Shown here: positions 1 to 7,559 of the stretch, piece after piece | Position numbering within the stretch: the stretch's first letter is position 1 | Layout: each line of letters opens with the position of its first letter | NCBI RefSeq assembly: GCF_900111295.1 | Contig: NZ_FOGT01000020.1 | Span: forward strand, 22,079-86,078 | DNA length: 64,000 bases | DNA from: Salipaludibacillus aurantiacus | GTDB lineage: Bacteria; Bacillota; Bacilli; Bacillales; Salisediminibacteriaceae | Direction: 5' to 3' | The notes under the pieces: model-generated | Seen by the model: only the letters and a program-made list of their open reading frames with translations | Told to the model about the DNA's origin: nothing | Databases searched by the model: none | Translations under genes and position numbers: made by a program

Positions 1-122
1 CGGTGCAAATCGGCGGAACAGGACTTCTAATTGTGGTCGGTGTCGCACTCGATACCATGAAGCGTATTGAAAGCCAGCTGATCGACCGTAAATATACCGG
101 GTTCCTTAAAAAGAGCTCATAA
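1..122 (+). CDS. secY: Protein translocase subunit SecY, C-terminal end (partial)
   Basis: The reading frame is open from the left edge and ends with TAA at 120-122, giving the last 39 residues of a SecY protein. The segment [19 protein letters not shown] followed by a basic tail ([11 protein letters not shown]) is the last transmembrane helix and cytosolic tail typical of Firmicute SecY, the pore of the Sec translocon in the cytoplasmic membrane. A strong terminator follows at once, so adk, map and infA, which normally follow secY in the spc ribosomal operon of Bacillus, are not here. This may therefore be a second secY or a relocated one; the rest of the gene lies outside the window. Confidence 0.85.
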   Translation, partial: VQIGGTGLLIVVGVALDTMKRIESQLIDRKYTGFLKKSS

Positions 123-124
123 CA

Positions 125-168
125 AAAAGCTGCTTTCCTCAGTAACTAAAGAGGGAAGCAGCTTTTTT
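125..168 (+). terminator. Rho-independent terminator after secY
   Basis: A 16-base arm beginning AAAAGCTGCTTTCC pairs with GGGAAGCAGCTTTTTT, leaving a short loop and a run of T. It lies three bases after the secY stop codon. Confidence 0.9.
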
Positions 169-186
169 ACGGATGGGGGTGGAAAT

Positions 187-211
187 AACTGGGGGGTCTG
201 TCCCCCCAGTT
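187..211. repeat. G6/C6 hairpin, copy 1
   Basis: Perfect 10-bp arms AACTGGGGGG and CCCCCCAGTT flank the loop TCTGT. It is one of several G-run hairpins in the window with the same core but different outer arms (others at 834-858, 7445-7470, 32011-32045, 38895-38933). It sits just downstream of the stop codon of the minus-strand methyltransferase gene and may serve as its terminator. Confidence 0.7.
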
Positions 212-219
212 TTTGGGTT

Positions 220-780
220 TTAATAGAAAAAGGGGACGAAACGGAAGCGGCGCTTGCTCCAGTAGGTATAAATGTCGCCGTACTTTTTTTCAAAGAACTG
301 CTCTTCCTGTCTCATTAATGGATGAAGCGCGCTCCCTAACAGGATAAACACAAGTGGAGCAGCCAGCCAGTGGTTACTGATATATAATCCACTTCCGAGA
401 GCCATTAAAAAGAAGCCTGCGTGCAGAGGATGGCGGTGGAAACGGTATGGTCCATGGCTGAAAAGAGGCCTGTACTGAAGCGATGAAAGCAATTCTGACG
501 AATGCCCGGACAGAATGATATAAGCCCAGCTTCGAATCAGTGCGCCGTGAAATAAAATCACAAATCCAGCTGTTTTTGCAGTTATGTGTACTGTTTGGGT
601 ATGGGCTTTCAGCTGAATACAGAGAAAAAGAGAAAAAGCCAGTGCCAAAGCGACCGCCACATGGTGCCGCTGCTGATTCTCTGCTGCCTCCTTTCTGTTG
701 CCTTCTCTTTTCTTATAGAAAAACCATTCAGCCGTTGCCGCTAACAAAAGTACAGAATAGAAATAGAGGTGATTAGTCAT
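220..780 (-). CDS. Isoprenylcysteine carboxyl methyltransferase-like membrane protein
   Basis: This 186-residue protein is an integral membrane methyltransferase of the ICMT/phospholipid N-methyltransferase superfamily. It shows about four to five hydrophobic helices and, in the C-terminal half, the family signature GPYRFHRHPLHAGFF followed by EEQFFEKKYGDIYTYW, the region that binds S-adenosylmethionine and ends in a conserved E-x-x-F...Y-x-x-Y pattern. The substrate in bacteria of this group is not known; small lipids or isoprenoid acids are possible. It starts at ATG 780 and stands alone on the minus strand between two G6/C6 hairpins. The family assignment is fairly safe, the substrate is not. 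Confidence 0.7.
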   Translation of the reverse strand: MTNHLYFYSVLLLAATAEWFFYKKREGNRKEAAENQQRHHVAVALALAFSLFLCIQLKAHTQTVHITAKTAGFVILFHGALIRSWAYIILSGHSSELLSSLQYRPLFSHGPYRFHRHPLHAGFFLMALGSGLYISNHWLAAPLVFILLGSALHPLMRQEEQFFEKKYGDIYTYWSKRRFRFVPFFY

Positions 781-833
781 AAGTATATTTTTAACTGAAT
801 TTAAGAAATTTACTCTTAAATAAAAAAGGAAAA

Positions 834-858
834 AGCTGGGGGGGCTGACCCCCCAGCT
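834..858. repeat. G6/C6 hairpin, copy 2
   Basis: Arms AGCTGGGGGG and CCCCCCAGCT enclose a short loop containing an extra G and CTGA. It lies just downstream of the minus-strand CotF-like gene ending at 867 and upstream of the methyltransferase gene, where it could act as a terminator. Confidence 0.65.
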
Positions 859-866
859 GTTACCAG

Positions 867-1211
867 TTAATAAGGGAACTGGTTTGAGTAACCTTGGAAC
901 TGCTGGTAAGACTGGTTAAGCTTTTGCTGGTCACATGCTTCAAAGCTGTACCATCCCTTTTCAAACATTAAGTTAAACAGGTCACGCTGGCATTGCTGGG
1001 ATTCATTAAAGATTCCCTGGATGTCGCTGTACAGTGATTCATGGCTTGCTTCGTTCAACACTGTAGAATAGGAACTCGTCATATATTTCTCAGTAGCAAG
1101 CATGTCATTAATATAATCCCGGTCGTTCATTTGCGGTGTCTCAGGGTGCTGGGTCTTAGGATTCTCAATTTTTACTCCGCTTTGCTGTTGCTGCTGTTGC
1201 TGCTGGTTCAT
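867..1211 (-). CDS. CotF-like spore coat protein
   Basis: The 114-residue product resembles the C-terminal half of CotF and its small paralogues, structural proteins of the Bacillus spore coat. After an N-terminal run of eight glutamines (residues 3-10) comes the family core MNDRDYINDMLATEKYMTSS, then a helical segment with several Gln and Tyr residues and an aromatic tail ending QFPY. A Shine-Dalgarno-like AAAGGAGTG precedes ATG 1211. It is the second gene of a probable two-gene operon with the CotF-like gene at 1233-1514, 21 bases upstream. Expression during late sporulation in the mother cell is expected from family knowledge, not seen in the sequence. Confidence 0.75.
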   Translation of the reverse strand: MNQQQQQQQQSGVKIENPKTQHPETPQMNDRDYINDMLATEKYMTSSYSTVLNEASHESLYSDIQGIFNESQQCQRDLFNLMFEKGWYSFEACDQQKLNQSYQQFQGYSNQFPY

Positions 1212-1232
1212 CTAATCACTCCTTTTCCAAAC

Positions 1233-1514
1233 TTATTGTATTGTTCCTTGCTGTCCTTGAGTCTGCAGATGGCCGAGTATTTTTTGATAATGGTCATAGT
1301 GCATACGGCCTGCCTGTTCAAGCGCCTGCGATATTTGCTGGTCTGAACATTGGGAAGCAAACGCATGAGCCTTTTTCATTGCCAAAAGGTTCCACGAGAG
1401 CATATCATTAATGTAGAGGTGGTCTTTTGTCGTCACAACCGTAGGCGGTTCTGTCATGACGTGTCCCTGGTTCACAGATTGCTGTTGTTGCTGCTGTTGC
1501 TGTTGCATAGGCAA
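1233..1514 (-). CDS. CotF-like small spore coat protein
   Basis: This 93-residue protein is a shorter relative of its downstream neighbour, sharing the D-x-x-Y-I-N-D-M-L motif (residues about 31-41) typical of CotF-like coat proteins. It also begins with a glutamine run (nine Q, residues 4-12) encoded by CAG/CAA repeats. The rest is an amphipathic helical region (ISQALEQAGRMHYDHYQKI). A strong AAAGGAGGGATTTGCC ribosome site precedes ATG 1514. The parallel poly-Q tracts in two adjacent paralogues suggest tandem duplication. The exact role in the coat cannot be told from sequence. Confidence 0.7.
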   Translation of the reverse strand: MPMQQQQQQQQQSVNQGHVMTEPPTVVTTKDHLYINDMLSWNLLAMKKAHAFASQCSDQQISQALEQAGRMHYDHYQKILGHLQTQGQQGTIQ

Positions 1515-1888
1515 ATCCCTCCTTTAAAGTGGCGGTGCTGTATAAAAAAGTGTCGTCACGCCGTCGTACAGCCAGAGAGGCGGGCGGGATGTTCCCCGCA
1601 GGGTTCCGTCTAAACGGGCCGCGCTTATTACCGGCACATTAACTGACAATTTTCACTAACTTTTGACAGCACCAATTGGTAATAATTAAATCTTTCAACG
1701 ATAGTTTTTGCGAAAAAAAAAAATTCTATTCCCTCTCACACAACCTCACTTTATAAACTGAAAAAATAATAAAAAATTTTCTGTCAATACTATTGCGTAT
1801 CTCCTAAAAATTATATATAGTTATAAATGTAGACATTTCGTGACAAAAATAATGCACTTTATAAGTGCAAAATTTTTTGCTTAAAAAA
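1515..1888. other. AT-rich divergent intergenic region with fad promoter candidates
   Basis: About 370 bases without a gene lie between the divergent cotF-like and fadN genes. A -35/-10 pair TTGACA (1663-1668) and TTAAAT (1686-1691), 17 bases apart, and a second pair TTGCGT (1793-1798) and TATAGT (1816-1821), also 17 bases apart, are candidate sigma-A promoters for the fad operon. The second is closer to the operator and seems more likely. I see no other feature. Confidence 0.4.
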
Positions 1889-1906
1889 TGAATGAGTATT
1901 CATTCA
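1889..1906. promoter_or_regulatory. FadR-type operator upstream of fadN
   Basis: The 18-base palindrome TGAATGAGTATTCATTCA matches the Bacillus FadR (YsiA) box TGAATGAnTAnTCATTCA as I remember it. It lies 22 bases before the fadN start, directly upstream of the ribosome site. FadR, a TetR-family repressor released by long-chain acyl-CoA, is expected to repress the fad operon here. Confidence 0.85.
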
Positions 1907-1928
1907 AAAGGGGAGAAGGAGGTACTTC

Positions 1929-4316
1929 ATGACTAAAGGAATTAAAAAAGTCGCTGTTTTAGGCTCGGGGATTATGGGCTCAGGGATTGCGGCACACTTA
2001 GCAAATATCGGTATTCCGACATTGCTGCTCGATATTGTGCCTAGAGAACTGACTGCAGATGAAGAGAAGAAAGGTCTTACCTTAGAGGACAAATCTGTCA
2101 GAAACAGACTGGCTGCAGAATCTATTCAAAAACTTAAGAAACAGAAGCCAGCACCTCTGGCTAAAAAAGAGAACGCCGATCTAATCGAGCCTGGAAATAT
2201 GGAAGATGATATGAAACGTCTTTCAGAAGTCGACTGGGTCGTTGAGGTAGTCGTTGAAAATCTGAAAATAAAACAAAAGGTTTTCGCTCAGGTGGATGAG
2301 TACAGAAAACCGGGGACAATCGTCAGCTCCAATACGTCAGGGATTTCAATAGAAGCAATGGCTGAAGGAAGATCAGACGATTTCAGAAAACATTTCCTCG
2401 GGACTCACTTTTTCAATCCTCCAAGATATTTAAAGCTTCTTGAAGTGATCCGCACGAAGGATACATCAGATGACGTGTTCGAATTTATGCGTCAGTTTGG
2501 TGAAGATACACTTGGAAAAGGCGTTGTTGAAGCAAAAGATACGCCAAACTTTATTGCTAACAGAATCGGCACGTACGGCCTTCTGGTCACAGTCCGTGAA
2601 ATGGTTGAAAGAGGCTATTCAGTTGGGGAAGTTGACTCAGTAACAGGTCCGGCTCTCGGCCGTCCAAAAAGTGCAACCTTCCGTACTCTGGACGTAGTTG
2701 GACTGGATACATTCCTGCACGTTGCTAAAAACGTCTATGACCAGGTTGAAGGAGCAGAGAAACAAATTTTTGACCCTCCGGCCTTTATGAAAGACATGGC
2801 TGAGAAAAAAATGCTTGGAAGCAAAACAGGCAAAGGGTTTTATTATAAGAAAAAAGGTGAAAAAGGAAGCGAAATTCTTGAGCTTGATTACAGCACCATG
2901 GACTATGTGGAGCGTCAAAAGTTAAAGGCTCCGTCTGTCCAGCAGAGTAAACAGGCTAAAGGGAAAGCCGCAAAAATGAAAGCGCTTGTATATGCGGACG
3001 ACCGCGCAGGCGAACTGGTATGGAATGTTCTTAAACCAACTCTTCTGTATTCCGCTGAAAAATGCACTGAAGTAGCTGACTCTATAAGGGATATTGACCA
3101 GGCCATGAAATGGGGCTTTGGCTGGGAACTCGGCCCATTTGAAACTTGGGATGCCATTGGAGTTGAAAAATCAGTCGAACGCATGAAACAAGAAGGCGAA
3201 ACTGTGCCGCAGTGGGTTGAAGATATGCTTGAAAAAGGGATTACAAGCTTTTATAACTCCGACGACGAGTATTACCACAATGGGGAATACAAGAAAGCTG
3301 ACCTGAATCCAAAGGTTATAAATATTAAAGCCCTTAAAGAAGATGACAAAGTCATTATGAAAAATGCAGGCGCCTCGCTGATCGACATTGGCGACGATAT
3401 TGCTTGCCTTGAATTTACTTCACCTAATAATTCCATTGGACTTGATGTCATGCAGATGATTAACAAGTCTATTGATGAAGTAGAGAAAAATTACAAGGGG
3501 CTTGTTATAAACAACCAGGGTAAAAACTTCTGTGTTGGTGCGAACTTGATGATGATCTTAATGGAAGCTCAGGATATGAACTTCCCTGAAATTGATCTTG
3601 TCGTCCGCCAGTTCCAGAATTCGATGGCTAAAATCCGTTATTCTCCGAAACCTGTTGTTGCAGCCCCGTTTGCAATGACCTTAGGCGGAGGCGCAGAAAT
3701 CTGCATGCCATCCGCAAGCATTCAGGCTTCTATGGAGACATATATGGGTCTTGTAGAAGTGGGAGTTGGGCTTATCCCAGGCGGAGGAGGAAATAAAGAG
3801 CTTTACCTTCGCCAAATCGAACGGCTCCCTGAAGGCGCGCAAATTGACCATCAGGCAGTAGCTAACCAGGTGTTTGAAACGATTGCAATGGCCAAAGTCG
3901 GTACGAGCGCCCAGGAAGCGGAACAGCTTGGATTTATCCGTGCCCAGGACAGCATCAGTATGAATGGCGACCATTTATTATATGACGCAAAACAGAAAGC
4001 TTTACATCTGGCGGATCAGGGTTACCAGCCTCCTAAACGGGAGAAGATCCCTGTCGTAGGTGAAACAGGATATGGAACGATGCTTCTTGGAGCAAAAACA
4101 ATGAAATTCGGTGGATATATATCAGACCACGATCTGAAAATTGCTGAAAAACTGGCGTTTGTCCTCGCGGGCGGTCGTGTTCCGAAGGGATCGAAAGTCG
4201 ATGAACAATATTTGCTTGATATTGAGCGCGAAGCATTTTTAAGCCTGGTCGGTGAACCTAAGACCCAGCAGCGTATGCAGCATATGCTTACAAAAGGAAA
4301 ACCGTTGCGCAACTAA
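1929..4316 (+). CDS. fadN: 3-hydroxyacyl-CoA dehydrogenase / enoyl-CoA hydratase FadN
   Basis: The 795-residue bifunctional enzyme carries out the hydration and NAD-dependent oxidation steps of fatty-acid beta-oxidation. The N-terminal Rossmann domain has VLGSGIMGSGIAAHLANIG (residues about 9-27); the dehydrogenase C-terminal part follows to about residue 420, and an enoyl-CoA hydratase/isomerase domain fills the rest, with TLGGGAEICMPSASIQ and GLIPGGGGNKEL at the oxyanion-hole and active-site loops. The domain order (dehydrogenase first) and length match B. subtilis FadN, not E. coli FadB. GAGAAGGAGG precedes ATG 1929. It heads the fadN-fadA-fadE operon and should be controlled by the FadR box just upstream. 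Confidence 0.95.
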   Translation: MTKGIKKVAVLGSGIMGSGIAAHLANIGIPTLLLDIVPRELTADEEKKGLTLEDKSVRNRLAAESIQKLKKQKPAPLAKKENADLIEPGNMEDDMKRLSEVDWVVEVVVENLKIKQKVFAQVDEYRKPGTIVSSNTSGISIEAMAEGRSDDFRKHFLGTHFFNPPRYLKLLEVIRTKDTSDDVFEFMRQFGEDTLGKGVVEAKDTPNFIANRIGTYGLLVTVREMVERGYSVGEVDSVTGPALGRPKSATFRTLDVVGLDTFLHVAKNVYDQVEGAEKQIFDPPAFMKDMAEKKMLGSKTGKGFYYKKKGEKGSEILELDYSTMDYVERQKLKAPSVQQSKQAKGKAAKMKALVYADDRAGELVWNVLKPTLLYSAEKCTEVADSIRDIDQAMKWGFGWELGPFETWDAIGVEKSVERMKQEGETVPQWVEDMLEKGITSFYNSDDEYYHNGEYKKADLNPKVINIKALKEDDKVIMKNAGASLIDIGDDIACLEFTSPNNSIGLDVMQMINKSIDEVEKNYKGLVINNQGKNFCVGANLMMILMEAQDMNFPEIDLVVRQFQNSMAKIRYSPKPVVAAPFAMTLGGGAEICMPSASIQASMETYMGLVEVGVGLIPGGGGNKELYLRQIERLPEGAQIDHQAVANQVFETIAMAKVGTSAQEAEQLGFIRAQDSISMNGDHLLYDAKQKALHLADQGYQPPKREKIPVVGETGYGTMLLGAKTMKFGGYISDHDLKIAEKLAFVLAGGRVPKGSKVDEQYLLDIEREAFLSLVGEPKTQQRMQHMLTKGKPLRN

Positions 4317-4338
4317 TTGATTAAAGGAGGGGAATTTC

Positions 4339-5520
4339 TTGAGAGAAGCCGTGATTGTAGCAGGTGCGAGAACACCTGTAGGAAAAGCAAAAAAAGGAAG
4401 CTTTGCTAACGTAAGGCCGGACGATTTGGGGGCTATTACGATAAAAGAAACATTAAAACGTGCGGGCAATTTCAATCCTGAACGTATCGACGATGTGATT
4501 ATCGGGTGCGCCATGCCGGAAGCAGAACAGGGCATGAATATGGCGAGGAATATCTCAGCGCTTGCCGGCCTCCCGGAACAGGTACCGGCTATAACGATCA
4601 ACCGCTACTGCTCTTCAGGTCTTCAAAGTATTGCCTATGGAGCAGAACGCATTATGCTCGGCCAGTCAGAAGCAATTCTGGCAGGGGGAGCGGAATCGAT
4701 GAGCCTTATTCCAATGGGGGGGCATGTGATCGCGCCAAACCCTTCCCTTGTTGAAAATGCTCCCGAGTATTATATGGGAATGGGCCATACAGCCGAGGAA
4801 GTAGCTGAACGTTTTGAAATCAGCCGGGAAGACCAGGACGCTTTTGCAGCGGAAAGCCACAGGCGAGCAGGAAAAGCGATTGAAGAAGGAAAGTTCAAAG
4901 ATGAAATTGTACCGGTTCCGGTCACTTTCAGATCTGTGGACAGTAACCACAAGCTGGTGGAAAAGGAAGTAACAGTCGACACGGATGAAGGCGTTCGTGC
5001 AGGCACAACTGTTGAAGGACTGGCTAAACTGAGACCTGCATTTAAGGTCCGCGGAGGGAGTGTAACAGCCGGTAATGCTTCTCAAATGAGTGACGGAGCA
5101 GCCTCTGTCCTTGTAATGGACCGGGAAGCTGCTGAAGCTGACGGCTTGAAGCCGCTCGTTAAGTTCCGGTCATTCGCAGTTGCCGGAGTTCCTCCTGAAA
5201 TTATGGGAATTGGCCCGGTAGAGGCTATTCCTAAAGCTGTCAGGCTTGCTGGACTTGAAATGGCTGATATTGGTTTATATGAATTGAATGAAGCTTTTGC
5301 TTCTCAATCTATCCAGGTTATCCGCCAATTAGGCCTTGATCAAAGCAGAGTTAATGTCAACGGCGGAGCCATTGCTCTGGGACACCCGCTTGGATGTTCA
5401 GGAACTAAGCTTACTTTAAGCCTGATTCACGAAATGAAGCGCCGTAACGAACAATTTGGCGTCGTAACGATGTGTATCGGCGGGGGTATGGGTGCAGCAG
5501 GTGTATTTGAACTTCTTTAA
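4339..5520 (+). CDS. fadA: Acetyl-CoA C-acyltransferase (3-ketoacyl-CoA thiolase) FadA
   Basis: The 393-residue thiolase cleaves 3-ketoacyl-CoA with CoA to release acetyl-CoA, the last step of each beta-oxidation cycle. The acyl-accepting cysteine is in NRYCSSGLQS (about residue 93), the catalytic His in ALGHPLGCSG and the second Cys in CIGGGMGAAG near the C-terminus. The start is TTG 4339 preceded by AAAGGAGGGG at good spacing; no better ATG lies near. The gene follows fadN by 22 bases. Homologues can also condense two acetyl-CoA, so this enzyme could in principle feed acetoacetyl-CoA to the PHA cluster 6 kb away; no separate phaA is seen in the window. Confidence 0.95.
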   Translation: MREAVIVAGARTPVGKAKKGSFANVRPDDLGAITIKETLKRAGNFNPERIDDVIIGCAMPEAEQGMNMARNISALAGLPEQVPAITINRYCSSGLQSIAYGAERIMLGQSEAILAGGAESMSLIPMGGHVIAPNPSLVENAPEYYMGMGHTAEEVAERFEISREDQDAFAAESHRRAGKAIEEGKFKDEIVPVPVTFRSVDSNHKLVEKEVTVDTDEGVRAGTTVEGLAKLRPAFKVRGGSVTAGNASQMSDGAASVLVMDREAAEADGLKPLVKFRSFAVAGVPPEIMGIGPVEAIPKAVRLAGLEMADIGLYELNEAFASQSIQVIRQLGLDQSRVNVNGGAIALGHPLGCSGTKLTLSLIHEMKRRNEQFGVVTMCIGGGMGAAGVFELL

Positions 5521-5533
5521 TAAACTTGGGTAC

Positions 5534-5578
5534 AAAGGGCGAAGCGGGCTGAGTGCTCTCCTCGTTTCGCCTTTATAA
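5534..5578 (+). terminator. Hairpin between fadA and fadE (attenuator candidate)
   Basis: AAAGGGCGAAGCG pairs imperfectly with CGTTTCGCCTTT across a loop of about 20 bases, followed by ATAATAAAT instead of a clean T run. It could partly terminate transcription or protect mRNA ends inside the operon. Confidence 0.45.
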
Positions 5579-5617
5579 TAAATCTCTGATTTACTTACTT
5601 TTGAGGAGGAATGGATA

Positions 5618-7399
5618 ATGGCAACAACGGATAAAACGTTAAAAGGCGGCAGCTTTTTACTGGATAGCACATCTTCTGACCAGGTGTTTACACCGGAGGA
5701 TCTTTCAGACGAACATGTGATGATCGCAAAAACTACGGAAGATTTCGTTAAAGAAAAAGTGGTTCCTGAGCTCGAGCAAATTGAACAGCACGAATTTGAC
5801 CGGTCTGTGAGACTTTTAAAAGAAGCGGGAGAACTGGGCTTGCTTGGCGCAGACGTTCCTGAGCAATACGGCGGCATCGGGCTTGATAAGATCAGCTCGT
5901 CACTTATTACTGAAAAATTTGCATTAGCTGGATCCTTCTCGCTGTCTCACGGAGCCCACGTAGGAATCGGTTCATTGCCAATCGTCTTTTTCGGTTCGGA
6001 AGAGCAGAAGCAAAAGTACCTTCCTGAGCTTGCAACGGGAGAAAAAATTGCCGCTTACGCTCTGACTGAACCAAGTTCAGGGTCTGATGCCTTAAGCGCC
6101 AAAACAACTGCGAAACTTAACGAGGCAGGCACACACTATGTGTTAAATGGTGAAAAGCAGTGGATTACTAACGCAGGCTTTGCAGATGTATTCGTTGTAT
6201 ATGCAAAAATTGACGGCGAACATTTTACTGCTTTTATTGTTGAAGGCGCGTATGAAGGCGTATCTACTGGACCGGAAGAAAAGAAAATGGGTATTAAAGG
6301 GTCCTCTACACGTACTTTGATTCTTGAAGATGCCCTCGTTCCTAAAGAAAATGTTCTCGGTGAAATTGGAAAAGGCCACGTTATCGCATTCAACATTCTT
6401 AACATCGGCCGTTACAAGCTGGGAGTAGGGTGTGTTGGAGGAGCGAAGCGCGCGATTGAAGTTTCTGCCAAATATGCTAATGAGCGTAAACAGTTTAAAC
6501 TTCCAATCTCAAAATTCACTTTGATCCAGAAGAAACTTGCTGAAATGGCTGCTAAAACCTATGCTGCTGAGAGTACTATTTACCGTACAGGCGGACTGAT
6601 TGACGAAGCATTCAACAGTCTGTCAGAAGAGGAGCAGAAAGATGGCGCCAAGGTTGGAAAGGCTATTGGAGAGTATGCAATTGAATGCTCACTAAATAAG
6701 TTTTTCGGCTCAGAAGTACTGGACTTTGTGGTGGATGAAGCGGTTCAGATCCACGGCGGTTACGGGTTTATGGCAGAGTACGAAGTAGAATCTATGTACC
6801 GTAACTCACGAATCAACCGTATTTTTGAAGGTACAAATGAAATTAACCGTATGCTTGTTCCTGCTACTTTAATGAGAAAAGCAATGAAAGGAGAACTTCC
6901 AATGCTTGAAAAAGCAGGCGGCCTTCAGGAAGAATTAATGATGATGATGCCTGAAGAAGTCGGTGATGAGCCGCTTGAACAGGAAAGATATCTCCTTGAA
7001 AATGCTAAGAAAATTTTCTTAATGATCGCTGGAACAGCAGCACAAAAATACGGAGAGAAACTTCAGAAAGAACAGGAGATGCTCGCTAATGTAGCAGACC
7101 TTGTAAATGAAGTGTTTAACATCGAGTCATGTATCCTCCGTACAGAAAAAGCTATTAATAAAGATGGTTTAGAGAAAGCAAACCAAAAGCTTCTAATGAC
7201 AGAAGTGTATACTCAGGAAGCGTTCAACCGCATCGAGTCTATTGCTAAAGAATCTCTCGTAGCGTTGGATGACGGTGACAGTCTCCGTACAATGCTGTCT
7301 ATTCTTAAAAAGCTGACTCGTCATACGCCGATTAACATGATTGCTAAAAAGCGTGAACTTGCGGTAAGCATTATTGAACAGGAAAAATATGTAGTATAA
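5618..7399 (+). CDS. fadE: Acyl-CoA dehydrogenase FadE
   Basis: This 593-residue flavoenzyme catalyses the first oxidation of acyl-CoA to trans-2-enoyl-CoA. It has the acyl-CoA dehydrogenase N-terminal, middle (YALTEPSSGSDALSAKT, FAD and substrate binding) and C-terminal domains, with the signature QIHGGYGFMAEYEVE and RINRIFEGTNEINR near residues 385-415, which carries the conserved FEGTNEI loop. A further C-terminal helical extension of about 170 residues makes it the long FadE type found in Bacillus (about 594 residues) and like VLCAD. AGGAGGAATGGATA precedes ATG 5618. Last gene of the fad operon; hairpins follow. Confidence 0.95.
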   Translation: MATTDKTLKGGSFLLDSTSSDQVFTPEDLSDEHVMIAKTTEDFVKEKVVPELEQIEQHEFDRSVRLLKEAGELGLLGADVPEQYGGIGLDKISSSLITEKFALAGSFSLSHGAHVGIGSLPIVFFGSEEQKQKYLPELATGEKIAAYALTEPSSGSDALSAKTTAKLNEAGTHYVLNGEKQWITNAGFADVFVVYAKIDGEHFTAFIVEGAYEGVSTGPEEKKMGIKGSSTRTLILEDALVPKENVLGEIGKGHVIAFNILNIGRYKLGVGCVGGAKRAIEVSAKYANERKQFKLPISKFTLIQKKLAEMAAKTYAAESTIYRTGGLIDEAFNSLSEEEQKDGAKVGKAIGEYAIECSLNKFFGSEVLDFVVDEAVQIHGGYGFMAEYEVESMYRNSRINRIFEGTNEINRMLVPATLMRKAMKGELPMLEKAGGLQEELMMMMPEEVGDEPLEQERYLLENAKKIFLMIAGTAAQKYGEKLQKEQEMLANVADLVNEVFNIESCILRTEKAINKDGLEKANQKLLMTEVYTQEAFNRIESIAKESLVALDDGDSLRTMLSILKKLTRHTPINMIAKKRELAVSIIEQEKYVV

Positions 7400-7444
7400 C
7401 CGGGAGATTTCCCGGTCAGACATAAAATGTTATCCAGTTTTCAA

Positions 7445-7470
7445 TTTTGGGGCACTCCCCTGCCCCAAAA
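7445..7470. repeat. G-run hairpin, copy 3 (variant)
   Basis: Arms TTTTGGGGCA and TGCCCCAAAA flank CTCCCC. The core is shorter than in the other G6/C6 hairpins of the window, so membership in the family is likely but not certain. It lies just after fadE. Confidence 0.5.
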
Positions 7471-7515
7471 ATAATAATAAACCTTCTTTCTAAAGGAAGG
7501 CATTCTCCTCTCTAC

Positions 7516-7549
7516 GCAAAGGAGCCTCATTTTTATGAGGCTCCTTTGC
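7516..7549. terminator. Bidirectional terminator between fadE and the convergent oxidoreductase
   Basis: Perfect 15-bp arms GCAAAGGAGCCTCAT and ATGAGGCTCCTTTGC with a TTTT loop lie between two convergent genes. No long T run follows on either side. A smaller hairpin (CCTTCTTTC/GAAAGGAAGG) lies just before. Confidence 0.7.
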
Positions 7550-7559
7550 ATATTAATTT

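Noticed and set aside
540..776. Open frame of 78 codons on the plus strand
   Set aside because: It is antisense to the membrane methyltransferase gene, has no ribosome site and no family features.
1041..1613. Two plus-strand frames rich in leucine
   Set aside because: The Leu runs are the poly-Gln repeats of the CotF-like genes read on the other strand.
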